Source: Oceanospirillaceae bacterium (GTDB lineage Bacteria; Pseudomonadota; Gammaproteobacteria; Pseudomonadales; Balneatricaceae). From it: a stretch of 11,207 nucleotides of DNA. Of this stretch, positions 1 through 6,847 are shown piece by piece; position 1 is the first letter of the stretch; each line of letters opens with the position of its first letter. Under the pieces are notes generated by a model that saw only the letters and a list, made by a program, of their open reading frames with translations, had not been told where the DNA came from and searched no databases. The stretch lies in NCBI GenBank assembly GCA_023954795.1, contig JAGSHA010000073.1, positions 1-11,207 of the forward strand. The letters run 5' to 3'. The position numbers and the translations under genes are program-made.

Positions 1-317
1 ATCTGAAACGTGGTCTGAAAAGCCTGCGTTCGGTTATGGGAGATTTGGAAGATGCCAAGCTTGGCGAAAGTGCGGGCGGGGTGCTGGAAAATCTGCAAGA
101 TGCTACCGATGGCCTGGACGGGACTGCTGATCAGTTAGAACGCACGCTGAAGTCTCTGGATCAAACGGTCGCGCCGGATTCTGACCTGAGCCATACCCTG
201 ACCAGTGCGTTGGATGATATTTCTGATGCGGCGAAGTCGATGAAGCAACTTACCGATCAGTTGCAACGTTATCCGGATGCGCTGTTGCGTGGTCGTGATG
301 AAGATAAGGAAGAATGA
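1..317 (+). CDS. pqiB: PqiB intermembrane transport protein, C-terminal end (partial)
   Basis: This is the 3' end of a gene that enters from the left edge; the open frame runs from base 3 to a TGA at 315-317, about 104 residues. The visible part is rich in Leu, Asp, Gln and Ser at heptad-like spacing (ENLQDATDGLDGTADQLERT), as expected for the long helical C-terminal region of MlaD/MCE-domain proteins. It ends in a short PDALLRGRDEDKEE tail typical of the family. PqiB is an inner-membrane-anchored periplasmic protein whose MCE rings and coiled-coil needle form a conduit for lipids between the two membranes. The MCE domains themselves lie outside the window, so the call rests on the C-terminal pattern and on the overlapping pqiC that follows. 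YebT/LetB or another MlaD-family protein is the alternative; the pqiC neighbour favours PqiB. Confidence 0.8.
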   Translation, partial: LKRGLKSLRSVMGDLEDAKLGESAGGVLENLQDATDGLDGTADQLERTLKSLDQTVAPDSDLSHTLTSALDDISDAAKSMKQLTDQLQRYPDALLRGRDEDKEE

Positions 318-907
318 TGATGACCCTACGGACAGCACTGTGTGCCTTACTGGTCGCTCTTTTGGTTGGATGTGCGGCTCAGCCTGAGACCCATTATTAT
401 GATTTAGTGTCCCAGAGTGAGGCATCCGATGCGCGATTGGCTGAGTCTGTAACCTTGGGTATTGGGCCGGTCAGCTTGCCGCAGATGCTGGACCGCCCGA
501 ATATTGTTGTCCGCAAAGGTGGGACCAAGGTGAATGTGGCCAATTTTCATATCTGGGCCGGGGAGTTGGAGCCTGTTTTTACCCGTGTTCTCGCTGAAAA
601 CGTTTCTCTGCAGCTGAAACATGATGCGGTATGGCCATCGCCTTGGGACAACCGTTTTCGTCCTGAGTATCAGGTGCGCATTTTTGTAGATCGTTTTTCC
701 GGTGAGCTTAAAGGGCCGGTGAGCCTGAGCCTGAGCTGGACGCTGCTGGCTGACTATGGGCAGCGTGTGGTCACCACTCAGCGGTATCGTTCGGTGCTTG
801 ACAGTGACGGCAGTTATCAGGCGTATGTTCAAGCGTTGAATGGCTTACTGGAGGGATTTTCGGGTGAACTTGCGTCTGAATTAGCGAAGAGAATCCCTCA
901 GAAGTAA
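314..907 (+). CDS. pqiC: PqiC outer-membrane lipoprotein
   Basis: This is a 197-aa lipoprotein of the ABC-type transport auxiliary lipoprotein family (former DUF330). The first 20 residues form a hydrophobic lipoprotein signal with lipobox LVGC, giving a lipidated Cys20. Residue +2 is Ala, not Asp, so Lol sorting should take it to the outer membrane. A HYYD motif just after the Cys is typical of the family, and the length fits. PqiC is known to dock the PqiB needle at the outer membrane. The gene overlaps the pqiB stop (ATGA), so the two are probably translationally coupled. The start is ambiguous: three consecutive ATGs lie at 314, 317 and 320. The AGGA at 307-310 is only 3 nt from the first but 6 and 9 nt from the others, so translation may begin at the second or third. 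No convincing terminator is seen in the 31 nt before the converging radD. Confidence 0.92.
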   Translation: MMMTLRTALCALLVALLVGCAAQPETHYYDLVSQSEASDARLAESVTLGIGPVSLPQMLDRPNIVVRKGGTKVNVANFHIWAGELEPVFTRVLAENVSLQLKHDAVWPSPWDNRFRPEYQVRIFVDRFSGELKGPVSLSLSWTLLADYGQRVVTTQRYRSVLDSDGSYQAYVQALNGLLEGFSGELASELAKRIPQK

Positions 908-938
908 TTACCCTTTGGTGCGTCAGAGCATGAAGGCG

Positions 939-2681
939 TTAACTCAGTTCATTGGCTTTGCGGTAGCGTCCTTCGTAATCGAATAACTTTTCTTTCACGC
1001 GCCAGTGATGACCCGCTTTACGTGCGATGACAAAGTCGGGCGCGCGAAACTGATGACTGACCGCGAGTACGTCGTCCAGTTGTTTAAACTGCCGGGGTTG
1101 GGTGGCATCGCCAAAGCGACGGCCAAACTGAAGATTAAATACTTTGCGCTGTCCAGAATGGTTCAGGTCGAAGCTTTCGTGAACCTCCGCTCCCTCTTCA
1201 TCGTGATAGGTTATCCGCAATTTTCCGTTGTGTTCGCATAAAGAGACGCCAGCACAACGGATGACGAGGGCATCTTTAAGCTTAAGCGCATTTTTAAGCA
1301 TGTCGTCCGGGTCGATAATCGCTTTTTCGCAGCTGTGGCAGCGGCGGGCCGCGATGTCGTTTTCGGCATTGCAGTGTGGGCATTCTTTAAAGCGAAAGCG
1401 GTAGTCACACTGCTGTTTACGCCCCTTATCATCCTCTTCATATCCCTGACAGCGACGACCGTAATGTTCAAGGATATTGCCTTCGTCATCGGTCTTGCCC
1501 CAAAAAATATTGGCAAACTCACAGACAGGACAAAAGACCTGGACGGGCTGGCTATCACTGTGGGGTTTGCTCGATCCAACTTCCGGATGAAACAGATCAA
1601 AGCCGTTGCCGGTGTAATCGATCACCTTACACTCAGTTTTACCTTCGTCCAGACGCAAGCCGCGTCCGACGATCTGTTGATATAGGCTGACTGATTGGGT
1701 GGGGCGGAGGATAGCAATCAGGTCGACATGAGGGGCGTCAAAGCCGGTCGTTAGTACCGCAACGTTGACCAAAAACTTCAGCTCCCGATTCTTAAATGCC
1801 CGGATCAGCTGATCACGCTCAGCCGTGGGTGTCGCACCGGTAATCAGAGCGGTTTGGTTCTCTGGCAGGTATCCCGTGATCTCTTTAGCGTGGTCGACGG
1901 TGGCCGCAAAGATCATGGCGCCCTGACGATCTTGCGCCAGTGCTTCAATTTGTTCGCAGATAGATTGTGTGACGCGTGGGTGACGAACCAACAGTTCATT
2001 CACTTCACGTTCGTTGTATCCCCCCCAGCGAGAGCTGTTCAATGCCGAGAAATCGTACTGTGCAATGGGGGCGTCGGTTAGCTCAGGTGGTGTGAGGTAT
2101 CCCTTATTGATCATAAATCTCAGGGGCAGCTCGTAGATACAGTGCTCAAACGGTGGATTGTCACCACTGCGTACATAGCCGTGATAGTGATAGCGGTAGA
2201 TCCACCCCATACCCAGACGGTAAGGCGTGGCCGTCAGCCCCAGGACTTTCAGTCCGGTGTTGTACTTTTTGAGTTGCTGGATAATCTGACCGTACTGGCT
2301 TTCATCTTCACCGGAGATGCGGTGACATTCATCGATAATCAGCAGCGAGTACTGCTCGGCAAAATCCTCCAGGTTGCGGGCAACGGATTGCACGCTGGCA
2401 AAGGTGACCTGATGTTGGGTGCTTTTCTGTTTAAGGCCTGCGGAGTAAATACTGGCTTTCAACTCATACGCTTCGTATTTAGCGTGGTTTTGTTCAACGA
2501 GTTCCTTAACGTGCGTAAGCACCAGAATTTTGCGTCGTGCTATGCGGCCCAGTTCAGCAATCACCAAGCTTTTTCCTGCACCGGTTGGTAGTACGATAAC
2601 GGCGGCATCGTCGCTTTTCCGAAAATGGCGTACTGTGGCGTCTACCGCATCACGCTGGTAATCACGCAGTTGAAACGCCAT
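939..2681 (-). CDS. radD: RadD/YejH DNA repair helicase-like ATPase
   Basis: This 580-aa superfamily 2 protein closely resembles E. coli RadD (YejH, about 586 aa) along its whole length. Walker A is PTGAGKS at residues 32-38 and Walker B is DECH at 117-120. LGLTATPYR at 147-155 is motif III-like, and motif VI is QIVGRGLRL at 336-344. After the helicase core come zinc-binding cysteines CPVC (384-387), C411, C425, CPHC (434-437) and C448/C451. The conserved C-terminal REKVFDYEGR-like ending appears here as VKEKLFDYEGRYR. RadD is known to act in recombinational repair and double-strand-break tolerance and to stimulate RecA-mediated strand exchange. The start ATG at 2679-2681 lies only 3 nt after the stop of the upstream glycosyltransferase gene. 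No good Shine-Dalgarno sequence is visible there, so translation is probably coupled to that gene. All key motifs are intact. Confidence 0.95.
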   Translation of the reverse strand: MAFQLRDYQRDAVDATVRHFRKSDDAAVIVLPTGAGKSLVIAELGRIARRKILVLTHVKELVEQNHAKYEAYELKASIYSAGLKQKSTQHQVTFASVQSVARNLEDFAEQYSLLIIDECHRISGEDESQYGQIIQQLKKYNTGLKVLGLTATPYRLGMGWIYRYHYHGYVRSGDNPPFEHCIYELPLRFMINKGYLTPPELTDAPIAQYDFSALNSSRWGGYNEREVNELLVRHPRVTQSICEQIEALAQDRQGAMIFAATVDHAKEITGYLPENQTALITGATPTAERDQLIRAFKNRELKFLVNVAVLTTGFDAPHVDLIAILRPTQSVSLYQQIVGRGLRLDEGKTECKVIDYTGNGFDLFHPEVGSSKPHSDSQPVQVFCPVCEFANIFWGKTDDEGNILEHYGRRCQGYEEDDKGRKQQCDYRFRFKECPHCNAENDIAARRCHSCEKAIIDPDDMLKNALKLKDALVIRCAGVSLCEHNGKLRITYHDEEGAEVHESFDLNHSGQRKVFNLQFGRRFGDATQPRQFKQLDDVLAVSHQFRAPDFVIARKAGHHWRVKEKLFDYEGRYRKANELS

Positions 2682-2684
2682 CGG

Positions 2685-3968
2685 TTATTCGGTCTCGTCA
2701 GAGGCTGCAGTGCTGTTTTTCTGCAGGTCAGCCAGACGGGTTTTAGTCTCTATCCACTGGGACATGAACTGCGTACTGCGATGATGGTGATGTCGTAGCA
2801 TCGCGCCGGTGAAGTTTTGCATACGGTGGCTGTGGATTGTTTCTCTCAGCAGTTGAATATGCTGAATCAGCTTTTCAGTCAGGGGTTGGCGATCATAAAC
2901 CTGAGAGATGATTTTATCGCCCATTCTTTGACAACTGTGCCACAGGTCATTTTTCTCGTATAGCTCAACTGCGGCCTGCGCAAAGTCATGGGCATTGTCT
3001 TCTATCAGTCCACCCCATGGGTAGCCACCGCTCATCGCTTCAGCCCCGATAGGAGTGGTGATATTTGGTGTGCCGTTACACATAGCCTCAACCAGTTTGC
3101 CCTTAATACCGGCACCAAAGCGCACGGGTGCAAGCAAAACACGGGCGTTGCGAACGACTTCGTTCGCGTCTTCCGCCCATCCTTTGACCATAAACCCTTC
3201 TTTGGGACTATCTAATGCGGTTGCTTTTGGAGGCGGATAGGCACCGTAGACATGCATCTCAGCATGAGGGAGTTGTTTACGGATCTTGGGCCAGATCTGT
3301 TGTTTCAGCCAGAGTACGGCATCCCAGTTTGGAGCGTGGCGGAAATTGCCGATGCTGACAAAGTGCGAGCGTTCTTCGAACGTGGGGCGTGGTTGATCCA
3401 ATACCTGCGTATCAAGCATAAAGGGCAGGTGATGCAACAGATCCTGACTGACGCCAAATTGGTTGTTGAGCAGTTGCATCTCATAATCAGAGATCATCAA
3501 CGTCAGATCTGAGCGGTAGATTGAAGCAACCTCACGCTGCGCCATCTCGCTGAACAGATCTTCAGGCACGACTGGGCGTTGCTGTTTCAGTGCCTGATGG
3601 CGAGCATTACGCAAAAAGTGCAGATCTTCAGTATCAAGAATGCGCAGGGCATCCGGACATTGCTTCTCGACTCGCCAGCCAAACTGTTCCTCCATCATAA
3701 AGCGGTCAAACAGTACAATATCCGGTTTCAAGTCGGCGATGAATCGATCAAAGGAGTCGCAGTTCAGTTCAATGCTGACACGCTCTACATTCAGCTGGCT
3801 CAGGTCTTCCATATGCGTGCTGAGTGCCGCGGGGCTGGCAAAGGTAATCTGCCAATCTTGCGCCTGAAAGCAGTGTATGAGCTCCATCATGTGGGAGCCT
3901 GCGGCAGAAGAGCGTGGCTCTGGCCACACGTAACCGATGATCAGCACCTGAGTCATGATGGGAGACAT
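2685..3968 (-). CDS. GT4-type glycosyltransferase
   Basis: This 427-aa protein has a two-domain GT-B layout. The N-terminal half starts with VLIIGYVWPEPRSSAAGSHM, a beta strand and glycine-rich loop. The C-terminal Rossmann half holds VSIGNFRHAPNWDAVLWLK (204-222) and the donor-binding signature FGAGIKGKLVEAMCNGTP (284-301) that typifies family GT4. The acceptor and donor cannot be read from the sequence; a surface polysaccharide or lipopolysaccharide role is only a possibility. No signal peptide or membrane helix is seen, so it should be cytosolic or peripheral. A HHHH run (393-396) and a polar tail end the protein. Start choice is uncertain: an AGGA directly abuts the ATG at 3968, and is 12 nt from an alternative ATG at 3956 that would begin MTQVLIIGYV. 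The gene stops 3 nt before radD, so the two form an operon. A weak promoter (CTGACC at 4010-4015, TATTCT at 3988-3993, 16 nt apart) may drive it. Confidence 0.85.
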   Translation of the reverse strand: MSPIMTQVLIIGYVWPEPRSSAAGSHMMELIHCFQAQDWQITFASPAALSTHMEDLSQLNVERVSIELNCDSFDRFIADLKPDIVLFDRFMMEEQFGWRVEKQCPDALRILDTEDLHFLRNARHQALKQQRPVVPEDLFSEMAQREVASIYRSDLTLMISDYEMQLLNNQFGVSQDLLHHLPFMLDTQVLDQPRPTFEERSHFVSIGNFRHAPNWDAVLWLKQQIWPKIRKQLPHAEMHVYGAYPPPKATALDSPKEGFMVKGWAEDANEVVRNARVLLAPVRFGAGIKGKLVEAMCNGTPNITTPIGAEAMSGGYPWGGLIEDNAHDFAQAAVELYEKNDLWHSCQRMGDKIISQVYDRQPLTEKLIQHIQLLRETIHSHRMQNFTGAMLRHHHHRSTQFMSQWIETKTRLADLQKNSTAASDETE

Positions 3969-4020
3969 TCCTATATCGGATACAGCGAGAATAAAGGAAG
4001 GATTTTACCGGTCAGAGGGG

Positions 4021-4049
4021 AAAATAAAAAGGCAGCCATATAGGCCGCC
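4021..4049 (-). terminator. Rho-independent terminator after the 266-aa gene
   Basis: Read on the - strand, GGCGGCC (4043-4049), a TATAT loop, and GGCTGCC (4031-4037) form a 7-bp stem with one G-U wobble. It is followed directly by TTTTTATTTT (4021-4030). It lies about 60 nt past the stop codon at 4112 and ahead of the glycosyltransferase start, so it should separate the unknown 266-aa gene from the glycosyltransferase-radD operon. Confidence 0.75.
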
Positions 4050-4111
4050 CAAATATCGAGGTGATGCGAACTGCTTTATGAGGACTGCGATTGTGAGTCG
4101 ATTAAGTCCGA

Positions 4112-4912
4112 TTAGTTATCGAGCAAGCTATAAAGCGTATTACGATTCTGATCCAGCGTATTTTGTTTCTCTTCGTCGGCTTCCTGATAGCGGATGTCCT
4201 GCTCAACCAGGCTATCAAGGATCTGTTCCTGCAATGAACCCAACTGGTCGACAAAGCCAAGTGCGCTGTCATGACGTTGTTGGTTCAGCATGTTGGCCAT
4301 CTGGCCCAGACGCTGCCCACCGGAATTATTGCCGTTGTTCTGAACTTCCTGATAGGCGGCGACTGCGGTGTATTGCTCGCTACGGCTCATATTCAGTGAC
4401 ATGGAACTGAGTTGAGAGCGATCCATATCGAACTCGGAGGCTTGCTCAAACGCAGCTTGAACATCACCGGCAAAGAAGTCATCAGCAATGAGGCTGACAT
4501 CCTGAATCAGATTCTGAATTGCTTCCAGCTCATCATCATTCAAGTCACCTTCAATGGAAAACTGGAATTCGTTGCGTTCGGCTCGACTGACATTGAATGC
4601 TGTCGCTGATCCGCCCTGACCATCGCTGGTGGCGCCCAGGCTGGCTTGCATTGCGCTGGCGTGACTGAAATTGATGGTGACACGATCACCTTCTTTGGTC
4701 GTCAGATCCAGCGAGAAACTTTCAGCTTTGCTATAACGTTCAGCGGCCGACAGCGACATACCGCCCGGAGGAGGTGGCGGCAGGTGCACAGAGTTTGCTG
4801 ATTTCGCTTCATCACGGGAGTCCACTGCACCGGCAGAACCGGAAGCACTCCCTGTTGGCGCACCGAGTCCGGCGTTGCCAAAAAGGTTCCCATTAAGAAT
4901 TGATTCAAGCAT
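4112..4912 (-). CDS. Uncharacterised 266-aa cytosolic protein, possibly flagellar-regulon
   Basis: I do not recognise a characterised function. The first 50 residues are Gly/Ser/Ala-rich and end in a run of five prolines (45-49). A beta-rich segment follows, SFSLDLTTKEGDRVTINFS (65-83), then FQFSIEGDLNDDELEAIQNL (116-135), where acidic helices begin. A helical middle has DDFFAGDVQAAFEQA (144-158), and the C-terminal third is Gln/Asn-rich and helical (NMLNQQRHDSALGFVDQLGS onward). The SLDLTT / SIEGDL / FFAGDVQAAF pattern recalls a conserved domain of unknown function that I associate loosely, from memory, with DUF5610; this was not checked. There is no signal peptide or membrane helix. A sigma-28-like promoter lies just upstream with a short leader of about 23 nt, a terminator lies downstream, and the gene appears to be monocistronic. 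GGGG at 4921-4924, 8 nt before the ATG, is the best ribosome-binding candidate. Confidence 0.8.
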   Translation of the reverse strand: MLESILNGNLFGNAGLGAPTGSASGSAGAVDSRDEAKSANSVHLPPPPPGGMSLSAAERYSKAESFSLDLTTKEGDRVTINFSHASAMQASLGATSDGQGGSATAFNVSRAERNEFQFSIEGDLNDDELEAIQNLIQDVSLIADDFFAGDVQAAFEQASEFDMDRSQLSSMSLNMSRSEQYTAVAAYQEVQNNGNNSGGQRLGQMANMLNQQRHDSALGFVDQLGSLQEQILDSLVEQDIRYQEADEEKQNTLDQNRNTLYSLLDN

Positions 4913-4915
4913 CTT

Positions 4916-4964
4916 CTTTACCCCAGTTATCTTAGATTTTAGCTATCGGCTGTATGGGGTAAAG
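4916..4964. repeat. Perfect 10-bp inverted repeat upstream of the 266-aa gene
   Basis: CTTTACCCCA (4916-4925) and its exact reverse complement TGGGGTAAAG (4955-4964) are separated by 29 bp. The distal arm overlaps the end of the -35 element and part of the spacer of the sigma-28-like promoter. The proximal arm covers the probable ribosome-binding region of the 266-aa gene. It could be a two-site operator, or a hairpin that masks the ribosome-binding site in read-through transcripts from the winged-helix gene. A chance repeat is less likely at this length and position but is not excluded. Confidence 0.6.
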
Positions 4965-4969
4965 ATTGA
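4943..4969 (-). promoter_or_regulatory. Sigma-28 (FliA)-type promoter candidate
   Basis: On the - strand, TCAATCTT (4962-4969), an 11-nt spacer and GCCGATAG (4943-4950) match the FliA consensus TAAAGTTT-N11-GCCGATAA. The -10 matches 7 of 8 positions and the spacing is exact. The -35 matches 5 of 8, and its TCAAT is one base from the TCAAG form that I recall for pseudomonad-type sites. A start about 7 nt downstream would give a leader of about 23 nt to the ATG at 4912. No flagellar gene is in the window, so the assignment rests on the motif and its position. Confidence 0.55.
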
Positions 4970-4976
4970 GGGTTTT

Positions 4977-5273
4977 TTAAACAGAAATTTCCAGCGCAGC
5001 TTCCAGTCGCGCTAAGTTGTTGTTTATCCAAGACGGATCAATCGGTCCCCAGCAATCGACTTGATAATAACCCGCATTGTTGCGCCCCCCTTCCTGCTGA
5101 ATAAAGCTGCATTCGATACCGATATCGCCAAGGTCTTTCAACGTATCCTGAAGCGTACGGCGAGGCATACCGGTTATTTTCTGGAGTGCAGTAACGTTAA
5201 GAGGCTCCTGACTGATCAGGTGGCTCAGATAGAGTTTACGAAAAAATGCCCGTTGCTGTTTGCTGACTTCCAT
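4977..5273 (-). CDS. Small winged helix-turn-helix protein
   Basis: This 98-aa protein has a helix-turn-helix at about residues 24-48: PLNVTALQKITGMPRRTLQDTL, in which GMPRRTLQDTL reads as the recognition helix. The segment FIQQEGGRNNAGYYQVDCWG (58-76) could be the wing and a closing strand. An aromatic, basic N-terminal helix (QRAFFRKLYLSHLI) precedes it. The fold suggests a DNA-binding regulator, but no ligand or partner domain is present and no specific family name is certain. It lies 64 nt upstream of the 266-aa gene on the same strand, with the sigma-28-like promoter between them. The upstream region to 5390 shows no strong sigma-70 promoter and no clear Shine-Dalgarno sequence. Confidence 0.8.
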   Translation of the reverse strand: MEVSKQQRAFFRKLYLSHLISQEPLNVTALQKITGMPRRTLQDTLKDLGDIGIECSFIQQEGGRNNAGYYQVDCWGPIDPSWINNNLARLEAALEISV

Positions 5274-5392
5274 GAGATTGGGTCTGCCCGTGTTTTAGAA
5301 TCAAAAGTTGAGGAGCAGTGTGCAGCTTAACACTATGACAACGGCTTTGTGCAGGGGTGGTCGGGCGGGTACATAAGGATACTAGAGAGGAA

Positions 5393-5416
5393 AGGGAAGA
5401 GTCGATGCTCTTCCCT
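5393..5416 (-). terminator. Hairpin terminator after the DUF2058 gene
   Basis: AGGGAAGAG (5393-5401) and CTCTTCCCT (5408-5416) make a perfect 9-bp stem with a 6-nt loop. It begins 9 nt after the DUF2058 stop codon. On the - strand it is followed by TTCCTCTCT, a pyrimidine-rich but poor U-tract, so it may be a weak terminator or a 3'-end stabilising hairpin. Confidence 0.55.
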
Positions 5417-5425
5417 CTGGCAGGT

Positions 5426-5977
5426 TTACCACATCAGATCGTCTGGGATCTGGAAGTCCGCGTATGGATCGTCTTCGTCCGGCGCTTCTTCTGGCTGGAT
5501 TCGGATCACCAGTTCTGGCATACGCTGTTCGATCTTCTCGGCCATCACATCAGGAATCAGACGGTGGCTGTCTTCCATAATTGCGATGGCTAACTGACCA
5601 CGGATGAGCTGGGCCTGCTGCTCTTCGGTGATGTAGATCTTTTTGATCTTCTTTTCTTCCACAAAGTTATACGGAACGTCCGCATTTTTGGGAATATCGA
5701 TGGCGTGTTGCTGAATGATATTACGCACTTCGGCGGCCGTTGCTTTCAGCTTCCGTTCCGCGTCACGTGCTTTGTTCAGCTCGAGATCGCGTGTTTGTTT
5801 CTCTTTACGCGCCTGCTCCAGCTGTTCCTGGGTGTTATCTTTCTCAATCTCAACTCCGGACTTGCGCGCAGCTTTTGCCTTTTTGGCATTTTTGCGTTTA
5901 TCCGTTTTTGCCTGTTTTGCCTTTTTTTGGTCGATCAGTCCGGCTTTTAGCAGCTGATCCTGCATTGATCCCGCCAT
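5426..5977 (-). CDS. yaiL: DUF2058 family protein (YaiL-like)
   Basis: This 183-aa protein matches the E. coli YaiL/DUF2058 family in length, layout and ends. It opens with MQDQLLKAGLIDQKKAKQ (5-22), continues as a very Lys/Arg/Gln/Glu-rich, probably coiled-coil segment (17-85), and has the central YNFVEEKKIKKIYI (103-116). It closes with the family's hallmark tail DEDDPYADFQIPDDLMW (167-183). The family has been labelled nucleoprotein/polynucleotide-associated, but no enzymatic role is established and none is visible here. It is cytosolic. The ATG at 5977 has an AAGGG 10 nt upstream; an internal ATG at residue 5 is preceded by GGCGGGA and would also fit, and would match the family's usual beginning. 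An extended -10 promoter lies about 40 nt upstream and a hairpin lies just downstream, so it is probably transcribed alone. Confidence 0.92.
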   Translation of the reverse strand: MAGSMQDQLLKAGLIDQKKAKQAKTDKRKNAKKAKAARKSGVEIEKDNTQEQLEQARKEKQTRDLELNKARDAERKLKATAAEVRNIIQQHAIDIPKNADVPYNFVEEKKIKKIYITEEQQAQLIRGQLAIAIMEDSHRLIPDVMAEKIEQRMPELVIRIQPEEAPDEDDPYADFQIPDDLMW

Positions 5978-6014
5978 CGGTAATTAACCCTTCCGGTTGT
6001 TCCAATTTGGCCGA

Positions 6015-6023
6015 ACTATAGCA
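6015..6023 (-). promoter_or_regulatory. Extended -10 promoter for the DUF2058 gene
   Basis: On the - strand the sequence TGC TATAGT reads as an extended -10 element (TGn followed by a 5/6 match to TATAAT). No good -35 is found 17 nt upstream, which extended -10 promoters can tolerate. A start near 6008 would give a leader of about 31 nt to the ATG at 5977. Confidence 0.4.
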
Positions 6024-6071
6024 CAAAGCGCGGACAATCTGAGGAGGTGATGATCTGCTTTCTGTGGCAGT

Positions 6072-6704
6072 TCAAAGAAAGTGCATCTGCTGAAAGGTTT
6101 CGGCGGTCATCATTGCCATCAATCCGCTCAGGAAAATGGCATCTAATATCCCTCCGCCGCCGATAAATACCGTTCGGTTGCTCAGTTCTGTGAGCTTTTT
6201 GAGTTGCGGAAGGTGCATGAGATCGCCGCCAATGAGGGTGCCTAGCACTGCTGCAGAGTAGGCTAAAACAAGGTAGTTTTCCGGATCAAGAATCAGTGCA
6301 CCCAAGGCGGCCGATATCACTGCACCGAATAGATAGATCACCATGCCGCGTTTGCGGTCCATCCGAGTCATGGGATATACCACGGCGGTGACTAACGCTG
6401 TTAGAATGAAGACATGCTGTATTTGTGGTGATTGCTGATTAAAAAAGAACAGCAGAAAAAGCAGTGGAACCACAGAGCCGCCCAGATTCACCCCAAGTTT
6501 GATGGGGGGGGTATGTCTATGTTTGGTTGATTCGAGAGAAAATAACTGCAACCCCAATAAGCTGCCAAAGGTGGCTAGCCCCATGCCTACAACCAGCTCC
6601 TGTTGGCCGATATGTAGTTTATTTATCACGCTGGTGAGACTGCCCAGTTTGAGAAAAATCGCAAAAATCACCAAGGTCGCCAATGCGTTAAAATACCGCG
6701 TCAT
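6072..6704 (-). CDS. DUF1614-type integral membrane protein
   Basis: This 210-aa, very hydrophobic protein has about seven predicted membrane segments (roughly 4-24, 37-56, 70-88, 97-113, 120-139, 144-160, 178-200). Conserved-looking glycine motifs lie at GVNLGGSVVPLL (71-82), LIGGDL (157-162) and IGGGGILDAIFLSG (181-194). The GVNLGG and IGGxGxxDxIFLxG pattern is what I associate with DUF1614, a family of unknown function. There is no transport or enzymatic motif that would assign a substrate. The start is well supported: GAGGAG at 6710-6715 is 5 nt before the ATG at 6704. It is divergent from the Sel1/SPOR gene across a 143-nt gap. No terminator is evident between its stop and the DUF2058 promoter region. 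Confidence 0.8.
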   Translation of the reverse strand: MTRYFNALATLVIFAIFLKLGSLTSVINKLHIGQQELVVGMGLATFGSLLGLQLFSLESTKHRHTPPIKLGVNLGGSVVPLLFLLFFFNQQSPQIQHVFILTALVTAVVYPMTRMDRKRGMVIYLFGAVISAALGALILDPENYLVLAYSAAVLGTLIGGDLMHLPQLKKLTELSNRTVFIGGGGILDAIFLSGLMAMMTAETFQQMHFL

Positions 6705-6847
6705 AAAGGCTCCTCTTTATTCCAAGCACTTAAGAAGTATAGCTTTATCTTTCCGGGCGTATCTTTCTCAGCATAGGAGAGTAGGTACAGGAGTGGTAAA
6801 GTAAGCTCTATTCGCCAGTCTTCAGTTCGTTAGAGGAACAATAGGGA
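6705..6847. promoter_or_regulatory. Divergent intergenic region with weak promoter signals
   Basis: These 143 nt separate two divergently transcribed genes and must hold at least one promoter for each. On the - strand TATACT (6736-6741) is a fair -10 for the membrane-protein gene, but no matching -35 is seen 16-18 nt upstream. For the + strand gene, AGAGGA (6832-6837) lies 10 nt before the ATG at 6848; no clear promoter is visible. Confidence 0.35.

Noticed and set aside
908..938. Bidirectional terminator between the converging pqiC and radD
   Set aside because: No stem of useful length and no T-tract are present in these 31 nt.
1211..1600. Antisense open frame of 129 aa overlapping radD on the same strand in another frame
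   Set aside because: It lies inside the well-supported radD gene, has low-complexity composition and no recognisable domain.
3579..4043. Open frame of 154 aa on the + strand opposite the glycosyltransferase
   Set aside because: It is antisense to a gene with clear GT4 motifs and shows no protein-like features of its own.
3955..4410. Open frame of 151 aa on the + strand
   Set aside because: It runs antisense through the terminator and into the 266-aa gene; its translation has no domain-like pattern and no good ribosome-binding site.
6797..6823. TAAAGTAA as a second sigma-28 -35 ahead of the Sel1/SPOR gene
   Set aside because: Eleven nt downstream the sequence reads CAGTCTTC, with no resemblance to GCCGATAA.
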